Shown here: positions 50,509-59,855 of the stretch, piece by piece
How the letters are laid out: each line of letters starts with the position of its first letter
How positions within the stretch are numbered: position 1 is the stretch's first letter
Assembly: GCA_965248605.1 (NCBI GenBank)
Contig: CBDFJV010000007.1
Span: forward strand, 186,001 to 250,000
Length of the DNA: 64,000 nucleotides
Source: CAUZJF01 sp965248605
GTDB lineage: Bacteria; Chloroflexota; Dehalococcoidia; Lucifugimonadales; CAUZJF01
Reading direction: 5' to 3'
Made by a program: the position numbers and the translations under genes
Notes under the pieces: generated by a model
Told to the model about the DNA's origin: nothing
The model's input: the letters and a program-made list of their open reading frames with translations, nothing else
The model's database searches: none

Positions 50509-51933
50509 TTGGACAACACAGAGCGCGATCTTACGAAAAGCCAGATGTTCTTCGACGACGGCTGGATCGACGATCAGTCGATGCTAACGCGCCTGTGGCA
50601 CAAGCCGTACATCCTGCCTGAGCCGGTTATGCGGCCGGAGATGCCCTGGGAAGGCTTGGCCCTTGCCCTCTACGGCACCGTCCTAAAGGTGGGCGACGCC
50701 TGGAGGATGTACTACACGACAGCTGCCCCCGACTTTCCCGCGGCCATGTGCGTGGCCGATAGCACGGATGGCTTCCATTGGACTCGCCCCAACCTGGGCA
50801 TCCACGAGTTCCGCGGCAGCAAAAAGAACAACATCGCCATAACCCAATGCCGCTGCGTGTCGGTTTATTACGACCCGGATGACGACGAGTACCCGTTTCG
50901 CACGATGGTACACCGGGGCCCTTCGAAGTCCGGCCACCCCATCTATGGCATGTACGAGTCCGTCAGCAAGGATGGTTATCATTGGACCGAACTCGACGCC
51001 GTCGTGCCGTCGCCCCAATATGGCGGACGCCCCGGGACGAAGGACCTGTCGGGGACTGACGTCTACTATCTCTGGTCAAAGAAAGTCGATGGGGAATACG
51101 TCGTTACGTACAAGGCCGACACGTTCAAGGAGACCGCGAGGAGGTGCGTGGGCATTTCCCAGGGCGCGGACTTGAAGCACTTCTCGGACACGAAGATCAT
51201 TCTCAGGTCGGACTTGCTCGACCCGCCGGACATCCAGTACCACGGCATGGTCGGCTTTCCTTACGGCGACATGTACCTCGGCCTGGCGGAGCGCTGGTTC
51301 GGGGACCCAACTCACTTCGAGCTGATGCTCGTGTGGAGCTACGATCTCGAGACGTGGCATATGCCCCCGAAGCGGGAAGCCTTCATCGGTCCGACATTCC
51401 CGTGGAACCAGGCGTGGACGACGTGCTCCACAGGCGGCCCGATCCAGTCCGGCAACCAGCTAAGGTTCTACTTCGGCGGCAAGAGCGGCTCTCACATTCA
51501 CGTGAAGCAGGGCCCACACAAGGTCGGCAACATCGGCCTGGCCGAGATCACCGTTGACCGGTTTGTGTCGATCTCCGCCGGCTACATGGACGCGCGGTTG
51601 GTCACGAAGCCCATGAAGTGGCCGGGAGACGACCTGCTCCTGAATGCCTCGACCACGCGGTCCCTGGAAGCGGACCCGCGGCTCAAAGGTGGCGAGATGT
51701 CGATCGAGGTCTGGGATGCGGACGGTCAGCCGATCGAGGGCTACTCCGGAGACCAAAGGGCACCTTTCGATGGGAACCACCCCGCCAGGGGCGACACTGA
51801 GGCGGCGACGGTTCGGTGGCCCGACGACAAGAGCCTGAGGGAGCTTGCGGGTCGCGATATCCGCCTGGTCTTCTACATGCGGGACTCCCACCTGTACAGC
51901 TTCCGCAGCGGGACGGCAAGGGAGATGCCGTGA
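50509..51933 (+). CDS. Beta-propeller glycosidase-like protein (paralogue 2)
   Basis: A 474-residue protein starting with TTG (50509) 7 bp after GGAGG. It is a five-bladed-propeller-like repeat protein (DSTDGFHWTRPNLGIHEF, SVSKDGYHWTELDAVVP, VWSYDLETWHMPPKREAF) plus a C-terminal beta-sandwich (GGEMSIEVWDADGQPIEGYS). The signature start DLTKSQMFFDDGWIDDQSML is shared with the next two genes. Propellers with DG-x-HW blades occur in GH32, GH43 and related families, but catalytic acids are not identifiable with confidence. There is no signal peptide. Its stop overlaps the next start by one base (TGATG). Confidence 0.8.
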   Translation: MDNTERDLTKSQMFFDDGWIDDQSMLTRLWHKPYILPEPVMRPEMPWEGLALALYGTVLKVGDAWRMYYTTAAPDFPAAMCVADSTDGFHWTRPNLGIHEFRGSKKNNIAITQCRCVSVYYDPDDDEYPFRTMVHRGPSKSGHPIYGMYESVSKDGYHWTELDAVVPSPQYGGRPGTKDLSGTDVYYLWSKKVDGEYVVTYKADTFKETARRCVGISQGADLKHFSDTKIILRSDLLDPPDIQYHGMVGFPYGDMYLGLAERWFGDPTHFELMLVWSYDLETWHMPPKREAFIGPTFPWNQAWTTCSTGGPIQSGNQLRFYFGGKSGSHIHVKQGPHKVGNIGLAEITVDRFVSISAGYMDARLVTKPMKWPGDDLLLNASTTRSLEADPRLKGGEMSIEVWDADGQPIEGYSGDQRAPFDGNHPARGDTEAATVRWPDDKSLRELAGRDIRLVFYMRDSHLYSFRSGTAREMP

Positions 51934-53318
51934 TGTTACGACCCGGGCCTGACCTGACAAAAAGTCAGCTATTCCTCGACGACACCTGGATCGAGGACCA
52001 GGCGATGCTGACGCGTGTATGGCATCCGGCCGACATCTATCCCGAGCCCGTTCTCCGGCCCGAGACGCCCTGGGAAGGCACAGCCCTGGCTATGTACGGG
52101 ACCGTGCTCAAGATGGGCGACCTCTGGAGGATGTACTACGGGACAACGAACCCGAACGAAGAGCGTGTCGTGTGCGTTGCCGAGAGCAGCGACGGCCTCC
52201 ACTGGACCCGCCCGGTGCTCGACATCCACGAATACCAGGGCAGCACGGCGAACAACATAGTTAGGCGAAAGGTCACTTGCCCTTCGGTCTACTGGGACCC
52301 AGAGGATAAAGAGGCGCCGTTCAGAAGCCTGGCGTATCACGGTTTCGAACGCGAGAAAGCCGCAGGGTACTATGGAGTCGTCAGCGACGACGGCTATAAC
52401 TGGACCGAGCTTGATAGCTTGCTTATCCCGAAGCCCCCGGCGGGTGACGTACATTATCTGTGGTCGAGCAAGGTCGACGGAAAATACATAATCACCCACA
52501 AGACCCGCTCAATCGCCCTGGAACGCGCCGGAAAGACGGTGGCCATCACGGAGAGCAGCGACTTCCGCTCATTCGAGGAATCGCGGCTAATCATCAAGTC
52601 TGACCTCAACGACCCCACGGACGTCCAGTATCACGGCATGGTCGGATTTCCGTATGCCGGCATGTACCTGGGGCTGGCGGAGCGCTGGTTCGGCTCGCCT
52701 AGCCACATCGAGCTCCTGCTCGTCTGGAGTCACGACCGCGTCAATTGGCACCTGCCTCAGACAAGAGAACCTTTCATCGGGCCGACGTACTACTGGAACC
52801 GGGGATGGTCCACTTGCTCGACACAGGGACCTATTCAGGTCGGCAACCAGCTCAGGTTCTACTTCGGGGGCCAGAGTGGAGCCCACATTCACGTGAAGCA
52901 AGGGCCCCGGAAAGTCGGCGTCGTCGGCTTTGCTGAGATAACCGTCGACCGGTTCGCGTCCGTCTCCGCCGGCTACATGGATGGGCAACTCGTCACCAAG
53001 CCCATGACCTGGCCGGGTGGCGACCTGATTTTGAACGCCTCGACCACCCGGTTCCCGGACGAAGATCCGCGGCTGAAAGGTGGCGAGATGTCGATCGAGG
53101 TTTGGGATGGCGACGGCCGACCGATCGAGGGTTACTCCGGTGATCGACAGGCGCCGTTCAACGAGAACACCCCCTCGAGGGGCGACATTGAGGCTGCGAC
53201 GATCCGGTGGCCCGACGACAAGAGCTTGCGAGAGCTCGCGGGCCGCGACATACGCCTGGTCTTCTACATGCGAGACTCCCACCTGTACAGCTTCCGAAGC
53301 AGCGGGACGACTGGCTGA
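51933..53318 (+). CDS. Beta-propeller glycosidase-like protein (paralogue 3)
   Basis: A 461-residue paralogue of the preceding gene, with the same start motif (DLTKSQLFLDDTWIEDQAML), blade repeats (ESSDGLHWTRPVLDIHEY, VWSHDRVNWHLPQTREPF) and tail (GGEMSIEVWDGDGRPIEGYS, ending YMRDSHLYSFRSS). It begins at ATG 51933 inside the TGATG overlap, so it is translationally coupled. The closeness of the two sequences suggests a fairly recent tandem duplication. Confidence 0.82.
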   Translation: MLRPGPDLTKSQLFLDDTWIEDQAMLTRVWHPADIYPEPVLRPETPWEGTALAMYGTVLKMGDLWRMYYGTTNPNEERVVCVAESSDGLHWTRPVLDIHEYQGSTANNIVRRKVTCPSVYWDPEDKEAPFRSLAYHGFEREKAAGYYGVVSDDGYNWTELDSLLIPKPPAGDVHYLWSSKVDGKYIITHKTRSIALERAGKTVAITESSDFRSFEESRLIIKSDLNDPTDVQYHGMVGFPYAGMYLGLAERWFGSPSHIELLLVWSHDRVNWHLPQTREPFIGPTYYWNRGWSTCSTQGPIQVGNQLRFYFGGQSGAHIHVKQGPRKVGVVGFAEITVDRFASVSAGYMDGQLVTKPMTWPGGDLILNASTTRFPDEDPRLKGGEMSIEVWDGDGRPIEGYSGDRQAPFNENTPSRGDIEAATIRWPDDKSLRELAGRDIRLVFYMRDSHLYSFRSSGTTG

Positions 53319-53347
53319 CATACTCCTCTTCTTCCGACCGGGACCCG

Positions 53348-54769
53348 ATGGGTGCGGACGCTATAGTGATTCAACGTAAGACCGATCTAACCCAAAACCA
53401 GCTGTTCCTCGACGATCGCTGGATCGAAGAAACCCAGCGTCTCTCACGCCTTTGGCACAAGGCGGAGATCTATCCCGAGCCAGTCGTTCGACCCGACGAG
53501 GCCTGGGAGGGGTCGTCCCTTCTCATGACCGGTACGGTGATAAAGGTTGGGGAAACGTTGATGATGTACTACCTGTCTAGAGGGACTTCGACGGTTCCCG
53601 GTTGCTTCTGTGTAGCCGAGAGCGAAGACGGTCTGCACTGGCGCAAGCCGCGGCTGGGCCTGATAGAGGCGGATGGCAGCAAAGAGAACAACATAGTCTT
53701 CACCACGCCCTTCAAGTGTCCGTCCATCTGTTACGAACCGGAGGACTCCGACGCGCCCTTCAAGCTCTTTTATCACGGTCCGAGCAGCAAGGTCGATCCC
53801 GGCCTCTACGTTGCGGTTAGCAAGGACGGGTACAGGTTCGAGCGCCTGCCCGGACCTGTTGCTCAGACCGGAGAGCGAGAACACGTGATGACTGACAAGG
53901 TCGACGAGAATTACGTCGTCCTCTCCAAGCCGAACACGCCGTACGAGGTGACCGGAGGGCGGGTTGCCGCTATCACCATGAGCGACGATCTTCATAATTT
54001 CTCCGACCTCCAAATCGTCATGAAGCAAGACCTGCTCGACGGGTTCAACACCGAGATCTACGGCATGGTGGCCTTCCCCTACGGAGACCGGTTTATTGGG
54101 CTCATCGAGCGATATCATGGTGTTCCAGACGTGATCGATACGTGCATCGCCTGGAGCGACGACCTGATTAACTGGGAACGACCAGCTCAGCGAGACGCGT
54201 TCATAGGACCAGAGCATCCTTGGAACAGGCGGTGGACAAGCCCCGCTTCGTCGCCCCCGATCAGGAGGGGAAACCAACTCTGGTTCTATTTCGGTGGCCA
54301 CAGCGGAGCGCACGGACACTCGAAGCCCAACGCCGCGCCGAATTACTCTGTCATCGGACTGGCGACGATTACGGTGGATCGGTTCGTGTCGCTCTCTTCG
54401 GGTTTTCGCGCTGGCAAGCTGGTTACGAAGCCGATGCTGTGGCCCGGTGGGGACTTCGCTCTGAACGCGTCGACGTCCTCCGCGGTAGAAGGAGACCCGC
54501 GCCTCAAGAACGGCGAAATCCGCGTGGAAGTCCACGACGCCGACCGTCAGCCGATCAAAGGTTTCTCCGGCGGCGATAGCTTATTCTTCAATGACAACGT
54601 GCCGATGCGAGGGATGACTGACTCGGCGGTCCTAAGATGGCCTGGTGATCGGAGCCTCAACGACCTGGCTGGCAGGACCGTGCGCTTGGTCTTTCTAATG
54701 CGCGACGCGCACCTGTATAGCTTTCGGAGCGAGGGAGGGAAGGAACTGACGGCACCGGGTAGACCCTGA
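53348..54769 (+). CDS. Beta-propeller glycosidase-like protein (paralogue 4)
   Basis: A 473-residue third tandem paralogue, more diverged (DLTQNQLFLDDRWIEETQRL, ESEDGLHWRKPRLGLIEADG, AWSDDLINWERPAQRDAF, ending MRDAHLYSFRSEGGKELTAP). The ATG at 53348 is chosen because homology begins shortly after it; the ribosome site is weak. It lies 29 bp after the previous stop, in the same operon. The PhyH dioxygenase follows 43 bp later. Confidence 0.8.
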   Translation: MGADAIVIQRKTDLTQNQLFLDDRWIEETQRLSRLWHKAEIYPEPVVRPDEAWEGSSLLMTGTVIKVGETLMMYYLSRGTSTVPGCFCVAESEDGLHWRKPRLGLIEADGSKENNIVFTTPFKCPSICYEPEDSDAPFKLFYHGPSSKVDPGLYVAVSKDGYRFERLPGPVAQTGEREHVMTDKVDENYVVLSKPNTPYEVTGGRVAAITMSDDLHNFSDLQIVMKQDLLDGFNTEIYGMVAFPYGDRFIGLIERYHGVPDVIDTCIAWSDDLINWERPAQRDAFIGPEHPWNRRWTSPASSPPIRRGNQLWFYFGGHSGAHGHSKPNAAPNYSVIGLATITVDRFVSLSSGFRAGKLVTKPMLWPGGDFALNASTSSAVEGDPRLKNGEIRVEVHDADRQPIKGFSGGDSLFFNDNVPMRGMTDSAVLRWPGDRSLNDLAGRTVRLVFLMRDAHLYSFRSEGGKELTAPGRP

Positions 54770-54812
54770 TTACCTAACATCATGTAGGCGGTTCCGTTCC
54801 AAGGAGGTCCGA

Positions 54813-55880
54813 ATGTCCGAACAACTAGGCGAATTCAGGGTGTCCAACGATATCCTCGACGACCCGATCGAGTTGCGGCGTCGCGTAGACGAGGAGGGCT
54901 ACCTCTTTTTCAAAAGGCTCCAGGACCCCGACTGGTTGTGGGATCTGCGCCGCGATATGCTGAGCGTAATTGAGAAGGGCGGATGGCTTGAGGCTGGCAC
55001 GGACCCCATGGACGGGATCGCGGACATCTCGAAGCGCTGCACCGAAGGCGATCCCGAGTATCCAGCCGTCTACCACCAAGTATACCGGTTAGAGTCATTC
55101 CACCGTGCCGGCCACTGGCCCGTTGTCGTGGACACCATGCGTAAGATCATCGACGCTCCCGTCATGCCGCACCCGGCGAAGGTAGCGCGTCTCTGGTTCC
55201 CACAATTCACGGAACACACCACCCCTGCCCACCAGGATTTCGTACACTTCCAGGGCACCTACGAGACATACACCTGCTGGACCCCGGTCGGGGACTGCCC
55301 ACGGGAACTCGGCGGACTAGCAATCCTTCCAGGCACTCACAAGGCCCGTATAGTGTATGACCACCACTTTTCCCTCGGAGCCGGCGCGCTAGGGGTCGAC
55401 GAGAACCGTCAGGCTGGTGAGTGGCTGACAACGGATTACGAGATCGGCGACTGCCTCGTTTTCCACAGCCTCACGCTGCACCAAGCCCTACCCAACCTGT
55501 CCGGTGACCGCCTGAGAATCTCCCTCGACAACCGTTATCAGGCTGTAGGCAGTCCGGTGGCGGACCACATGCTGAGCCCGCACCTGTCCCAACTCAGCCC
55601 GATCTTGTGGGAGGAAGTGTACGAAGGCTGGAGCAACGCCGATCTCAAGTACTACTGGAAGGACATCGTGAAAGAGGTCGTCCCGAGAGACACCAGCTAT
55701 TCGGAACGGGGATTCACCGAGGCGTTAACGTTTGCAAAGGAAGGCGACCCGAGGGCCATCCTGCAACTCAAACGGGTTGCCCTCCGCGAGCCCGAATCCG
55801 ACAACGGCAAGGCCGCGTCGGCAGTCCTTCGAGACGAAATACCTATTGATGACCGGGAGCACTTGGGACTGGACGGTTGA
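54813..55880 (+). CDS. Phytanoyl-CoA dioxygenase (PhyH) family protein
   Basis: A 355-residue Fe(II)/2-oxoglutarate dioxygenase of the PhyH family: iron ligands His140 and Asp142 in HQDFVHFQG, distal His223 in LHQALPN, and the 2-oxoglutarate Arg in GDRLRISLDNRYQ. Strand motifs GGLAILPGTHKARIVYDHHF and IGDCLVFHS are typical. Substrates in the family include fatty acyl-CoAs, ectoine, phosphonates and alkaloids; none can be chosen here. A strong AAGGAGG precedes the ATG. It closes the propeller operon. Confidence 0.9.
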   Translation: MSEQLGEFRVSNDILDDPIELRRRVDEEGYLFFKRLQDPDWLWDLRRDMLSVIEKGGWLEAGTDPMDGIADISKRCTEGDPEYPAVYHQVYRLESFHRAGHWPVVVDTMRKIIDAPVMPHPAKVARLWFPQFTEHTTPAHQDFVHFQGTYETYTCWTPVGDCPRELGGLAILPGTHKARIVYDHHFSLGAGALGVDENRQAGEWLTTDYEIGDCLVFHSLTLHQALPNLSGDRLRISLDNRYQAVGSPVADHMLSPHLSQLSPILWEEVYEGWSNADLKYYWKDIVKEVVPRDTSYSERGFTEALTFAKEGDPRAILQLKRVALREPESDNGKAASAVLRDEIPIDDREHLGLDG

Positions 55881-56584
55881 AAGAGAATGCCGCATCCCTA
55901 TTGCAGATGAGAAGGGTGTTGTCGGCGAGCCAAAGGCATGATGTCGGGGCTTAGCAGATTCGGCGATTCAACCGGCTTGGAGCCGTGGTAATCACCAAAC
56001 GGTAAGTTCTGTCGCCCGGCCTCTCCCTGGGTGGCGGCTTTGCACTTAAAGTGCCCCGAACCGTCACTGTTCTCGACGAGCTAAGGACGGTGGATTCGAA
56101 AGCTCCGTTCGTGGTGAGCGGTGGTATGTCCGCCAAAGCGGATCGTACCCACGTAAGTAACTGCGTTGCCTCCCCACGTAGGGGCGCATCGCATGCGCCC
56201 GTCTGCCCATCATCGCCTCAAACATTCGCGGAGCAGTTACTTGGAAGCATCGGTATGTCCGTAGGCCGGACCGAATCTAGGCGAGTAACTATTTGACCAG
56301 TGCTCGATAGTTTCCCCCCTTTGAAAAGGGGGTTAGGGGGATTTAGCTCTGTCAAACGACTCGTCGGGAGCCCGTGAAAAAGAGCAGTTACTCGATAGCC
56401 AGTCGAACCACGGCCCCGCAAAGCGACTTTTGGTGCAAACCATTGGGTGGCCGGGATCGAACTTGAGGGTACACTGTGAGTGGGGGCCCATACTCGAGAA
56501 ACAAGATGGATATAGGCCTTTCCTTAGTCAGCCCTTACCTCACTCCTATAGGGCATCCGATCCGATCCCTCCTCGTCCCCTATA
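55881..56584. other. Intergenic region with a MITE, no gene
   Basis: This 704-bp region contains MITE family 2 copy C. After it a short stretch leads into the serine-recombinase remnant. No gene is recognised. Confidence 0.5.
56036..56442. mobile_element. MITE family 2, copy C (407 bp)
   Basis: The same ends as copy B (GGCTTTGCACTTAAAGTG and CGACTTTTGGTGCAAACC). The flanking direct repeat CTGGGTGGC / TTGGGTGGC (56027-56035 and 56443-56451) matches at 8 of 9. Internally it equals copy B without the 300-bp repeat interval and with a shorter hairpin core (CATCGCATG in place of GTCCCGATGC-C-GCATCGGGAC). These two differences account for the whole 314-bp length gap between B and C. Confidence 0.85.
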
Positions 56585-56885
56585 GCGCACAAATGGGGCG
56601 ACATCTCGGACGAGGAGTATGTCACCGAGCGGCGCGAGCTGCAACGTGAGATAGACGGTCTGCGGCCGCTTCGCGGTCCCATCGATCTGAAGGACGTGGG
56701 CCGAGCCGCCGAGCTGCTCGCCGATATGCCGAAGCTATGGGAGCATCCGGGGACATCGGACCAGCAGCGCGAGGAACTGGTCAAACAGCTACTAACAGAA
56801 GCGAAGGTCCACGGGACCGACCTCGTGGCCATCGAACCTCAGCCGGCTTACAGGCCCCTGTTCGCGTACATTGTGGCCAAGGGGG
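56585..56885 (+). pseudogene. C-terminal remnant of a large serine recombinase
   Basis: An open frame without a start encodes KWGDISDEEYVTERRELQRE, then VGRAAELLADMPKLWEHPGT, EELVKQLLTEAKV and IEPQPAYRPLFAYIVAKGV. These are the coiled-coil and C-terminal segments of large serine recombinases, just after the zinc ribbon. The catalytic and zinc-ribbon regions are missing upstream. The remnant ends only 8 bp from the 3' end of the tRNA-Pro gene, as expected for the edge of an old integrated element. Confidence 0.65.
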
Positions 56886-56892
56886 TAAGTTA

Positions 56893-56969
56893 TGGTCGGG
56901 GTGACTGGACTCGAACCAGCGACCCCCTGCACCCCATGCAGGTGCGCTACCAAACTGCGCCACACCCCG
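56893..56969 (-). tRNA. tRNA-Pro (anticodon GGG)
   Basis: On the minus strand the acceptor arms CGGGGTG (5', 56963-56969) and CACCCCG (3', 56897-56903) pair fully, followed by A73 and an encoded CCA (56893-56895). The anticodon stem-loop CCTGC-ATGGGGT-GCAGG gives anticodon GGG, reading CCC/CCU proline codons. The T-arm GCTGGTTCGAGTCCAGT is canonical. Total 77 nt including CCA. Confidence 0.95.
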
Positions 56970-57113
56970 ACCACCGCTAGAATAGCATAGCGCCAGCGCC
57001 TCCAACAACGGGACGCTGGCTCAGGGAGTGAGCCTACTCGCCGCTCACCAGCCGTAGGTGGTGCGCCTCGCCAAACAGATTCAGGCAAAGCGGGCCACGA
57101 ACTCCGGGGACGG

Positions 57114-57404
57114 TTACGTGCCTTGAGTATTGTAGGGAGGCTTAAGTCGATGGATTCGATCCCCCTCTATGCGTCGCGCTTCTTTGGTGCTAGAGGTCGG
57201 ACGAAATCGAAAGTGGGTGCCACCCGGGATGTCTTCGTCCCTCAAATGCTCCGTTAGGCGGTCTCGAAGCCTTCCTGCACCCGCGCTGCCTGTATAGTTG
57301 ACGTCTCCGCTGCGATTGAGGATGTCGTACACGCCACTTTGGTCGGGCACAGAGTCTAGGTTGGTTCTTGAGAGCCTTTTCGGCTGGTTCATTCTTTTGC
57401 CCAT
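57114..57404 (-). CDS. Small GIY-YIG-like endonuclease domain protein
   Basis: A 96-residue protein with a compact GIY-YIG-like fold: SGVYDILNRSGDVNYTGSAG (GVY and NYTG standing for GIY and YIG), GRLRDRLTEHL with the catalytic-type Arg, and a C-terminal EARRIEGDRIHRLKPPYN with the Glu. GGAGG lies just before the ATG. Stand-alone small GIY-YIG proteins (UPF0213-like) are common but poorly characterised. It is monocistronic between tRNA-Pro and the helicase. Confidence 0.7.
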   Translation of the reverse strand: MGKRMNQPKRLSRTNLDSVPDQSGVYDILNRSGDVNYTGSAGAGRLRDRLTEHLRDEDIPGGTHFRFRPTSSTKEARRIEGDRIHRLKPPYNTQGT

Positions 57405-57569
57405 GTCGTCCTCCGGTGTGTGATTTCTAAGCCGAGTCTAGCACAGTCGTTCTGGCCTTCTCAAGTCTTCGATTTCGTCTTGCCGCCATTCCTCAGTCCA
57501 CAAGATAGAACGCGATTGAGTTCTACGTAGCTGAACTGCCCAAATGGCAATTATTAAGACGCCAATCTG

Positions 57570-59852
57570 CTAGTCTCGTCCCAAGATGTCACGCAGCAAC
57601 ATGATCGCGACGTCCTTGTCCAGCGGCTCGTTGTTGTTGCCGCACTTGGGGGAGTGGATACAGCTAGGGCACCCGGCCTCGCAGGGGCACGACTCGACGA
57701 CCTCGAGGGTCGCGGCCCAGAGCTCCTCGATTACGTCGTAGCCGTGCTCCGTGATGCCTACGCCTCCGGGGTGGCCGTCGTGGATGAACACCTCGGGCCG
57801 GTCTGTGTCGGGATGCAGAGTTGTCGACAGGCCGCCGATATCGTTGCGGTCGCATAGCGCGAAGATGGGCAGCACGCCGATGGCCGCGTGCTCCATGGCG
57901 TGCAGTCCGCCGGCGAGGTCCCGTCCCTCGGAGCGAATGCGCGATACGGTCTCGGGCGGAATGTCGAACCAGAGGGAAACGGTGTTGAAGGTGCGAGGTG
58001 GGAGGTCGAGGGGTTCTTCGCCGAGGACCACGCTGCTAAACAGCTCCTTTCGCATGAAGCCGACGACGGTTGTGGTTACCGACACCTCGCCCAGATAGGC
58101 TGTCGTGCGTCCCGCCGGCTTCTCTCGGTATGTCGCCAGGATCCGGGTGTCGGTGAAGTCACGCACCGCCGTGTAGTAGGGAACGTCGGTGCTTGCGGCG
58201 TAGGCCGTACGAGACTCGATGTCCAGTTCGTTGATCAGGTACGGCTGGCCCTGGTGCAGGTAGATGGCTCCGGAATGAAGCTGGCTGAAGGCCGACGGCT
58301 CGTCGACGGTCTCTAGCACGGCGCCGCTCTCTTCGACGGCCAATGTGTAGTAGTCAGACGAGCTAGACCTGATGTTGATCTCCTGGGCCGGGTACTCGAT
58401 GTCGGGCACGAGGTGCCATCGTCCGTTCCTACGGTGGAGCAACCCCTCGTCGGCGAGGTCGTCTATGTGATCCAAGCTCTCCGGACCCAGGATGTCTAAG
58501 TCGCTCTCGGCTAGCGGCGCCTCGTACGCGGCACAGAGCAGCTGAGGCTTGAGGACGTGAGGGTTGCCCGGCGAGATGCGGGCGCTTTCGTGGGACTTTC
58601 CAAAGAACGCCTCCGGGTGGCGCATCAGGTATTGGTCCAGGGGGTTGTCCTGGGCGACCAGGATACTGAGGCCGCGCTCGCCCCGACGGCCACTGCGGCC
58701 CGTCTGCTGCCACGTGCTGGCTATGCTGCCGGGGTAGCCGCTGAGGATGGTCGCGTCGAGGTCCCCGATGTCGATGCCGAGTTCGAGCGCATTGGTCGTA
58801 GTGAGACCGAGGAGCCGTCCCTCGAAGAGATCGCGCTCGATCCTCCGCCGGTCTTCGGGCAAATAGCTCGCTCGGTAAGGCGCCAGCTGGCTGGCAATGC
58901 CAGGTACGTCTTCCGCGAGCCGGTCGCGGACCGAGACGTACATCAGCTCGGCCATCCTGCGGCTGCGGACAAACGCCAGCGTGCGGATACGACGCCTCAA
59001 TAGCTCGACTAGCAGGGCTCCGGCCTCCGTGTGTGTGTTCCGGCGGCTTCCGCTGGTCTTGTCTGTCATCGGCGGGTTCCAGAAGACGAAATCCTTGCCA
59101 CCGGATGGCGCCCCGTCGGCGTCTACGAGGCGGAAGGGCACGCCGACGAGCCGCTCGGCGTGTTCGCGGGCGTTGGACAGTGTCGCGGAGCAGAGGATGA
59201 ATTGGGGCTCGGTCCCCGTCCGCCTGCATATCCGTCGCAGCCGCCGTATGACGTTGGCGACCTGTGATCCGAACACGCCTCTGTAGACATGCGCCTCGTC
59301 GATGACCACGAACCTGAGCCCGGACAGCATGCGATTCCAGGAGCGGTGGTTAGGCAGGATGCCCGTGTGCAGCATGTCCGGGTTGGTGAGGACGATTCGA
59401 GAGTGCCGGCGTATGTCGGTGCGGTCCTCGTTCGAGGTGTCCCCGTCGAAGATGCCGTGTCGTAGGCGGCTACCTGGAGGGACCAGCGCCGCAAGCCCGT
59501 TCGACTGGTCCTGAGTGAGGGCCTTGGTCGGGAAGATGTAGAGAGCGTGAGCCGAGCGGTCTCGCAGTAGGGCGTCGAGGATCGGAAGCTGGTAACAGAG
59601 GCTCTTCCCGCTTGCGGCCGGCGTCGAGACGATAACGTTCTCGCCATGCCTCGCCGCCTCTATGGCTTCGGCCTGATGGGAATACAGCTCGGCGATCCCG
59701 GCCGATTCCAGGGACGCCTGGAGTCCGTTGTCGAGCGGACTGTTCAGCTCCGCGGTTCGGGCGTCGCGAGCAGGTACGTCTTCGCGGTGAACGATCTGGC
59801 CGTCGTACCAGGGCTGGCTTTTCAGGTGGGCCAGGACACTCGACACGTCCAT
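57570..59852 (-). CDS. mrfA: MrfA-like DEAH helicase with C-terminal DUF1998
   Basis: A 760-residue superfamily 2 helicase. A Q-motif (YSHQAEAIEAARHG) precedes Walker A PAASGKSL (78-85). The DEAH box lies in FVVIDEAHVYRG, and motif VI is QQTGRSGRRGERG. The C-terminal DUF1998-type domain ends with a four-cysteine cluster CPCEAGCPSCIHSPKCGN. This architecture is that of MrfA (YprA), the 3'-5' helicase that, with MrfB, repairs mitomycin-type DNA damage in Bacillus. No MrfB-like exonuclease gene is adjacent. The DUF503 gene sits 3 bp upstream on the same strand. Confidence 0.9.
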   Translation of the reverse strand: MDVSSVLAHLKSQPWYDGQIVHREDVPARDARTAELNSPLDNGLQASLESAGIAELYSHQAEAIEAARHGENVIVSTPAASGKSLCYQLPILDALLRDRSAHALYIFPTKALTQDQSNGLAALVPPGSRLRHGIFDGDTSNEDRTDIRRHSRIVLTNPDMLHTGILPNHRSWNRMLSGLRFVVIDEAHVYRGVFGSQVANVIRRLRRICRRTGTEPQFILCSATLSNAREHAERLVGVPFRLVDADGAPSGGKDFVFWNPPMTDKTSGSRRNTHTEAGALLVELLRRRIRTLAFVRSRRMAELMYVSVRDRLAEDVPGIASQLAPYRASYLPEDRRRIERDLFEGRLLGLTTTNALELGIDIGDLDATILSGYPGSIASTWQQTGRSGRRGERGLSILVAQDNPLDQYLMRHPEAFFGKSHESARISPGNPHVLKPQLLCAAYEAPLAESDLDILGPESLDHIDDLADEGLLHRRNGRWHLVPDIEYPAQEINIRSSSSDYYTLAVEESGAVLETVDEPSAFSQLHSGAIYLHQGQPYLINELDIESRTAYAASTDVPYYTAVRDFTDTRILATYREKPAGRTTAYLGEVSVTTTVVGFMRKELFSSVVLGEEPLDLPPRTFNTVSLWFDIPPETVSRIRSEGRDLAGGLHAMEHAAIGVLPIFALCDRNDIGGLSTTLHPDTDRPEVFIHDGHPGGVGITEHGYDVIEELWAATLEVVESCPCEAGCPSCIHSPKCGNNNEPLDKDVAIMLLRDILGRD

Positions 59853-59855
59853 GTG

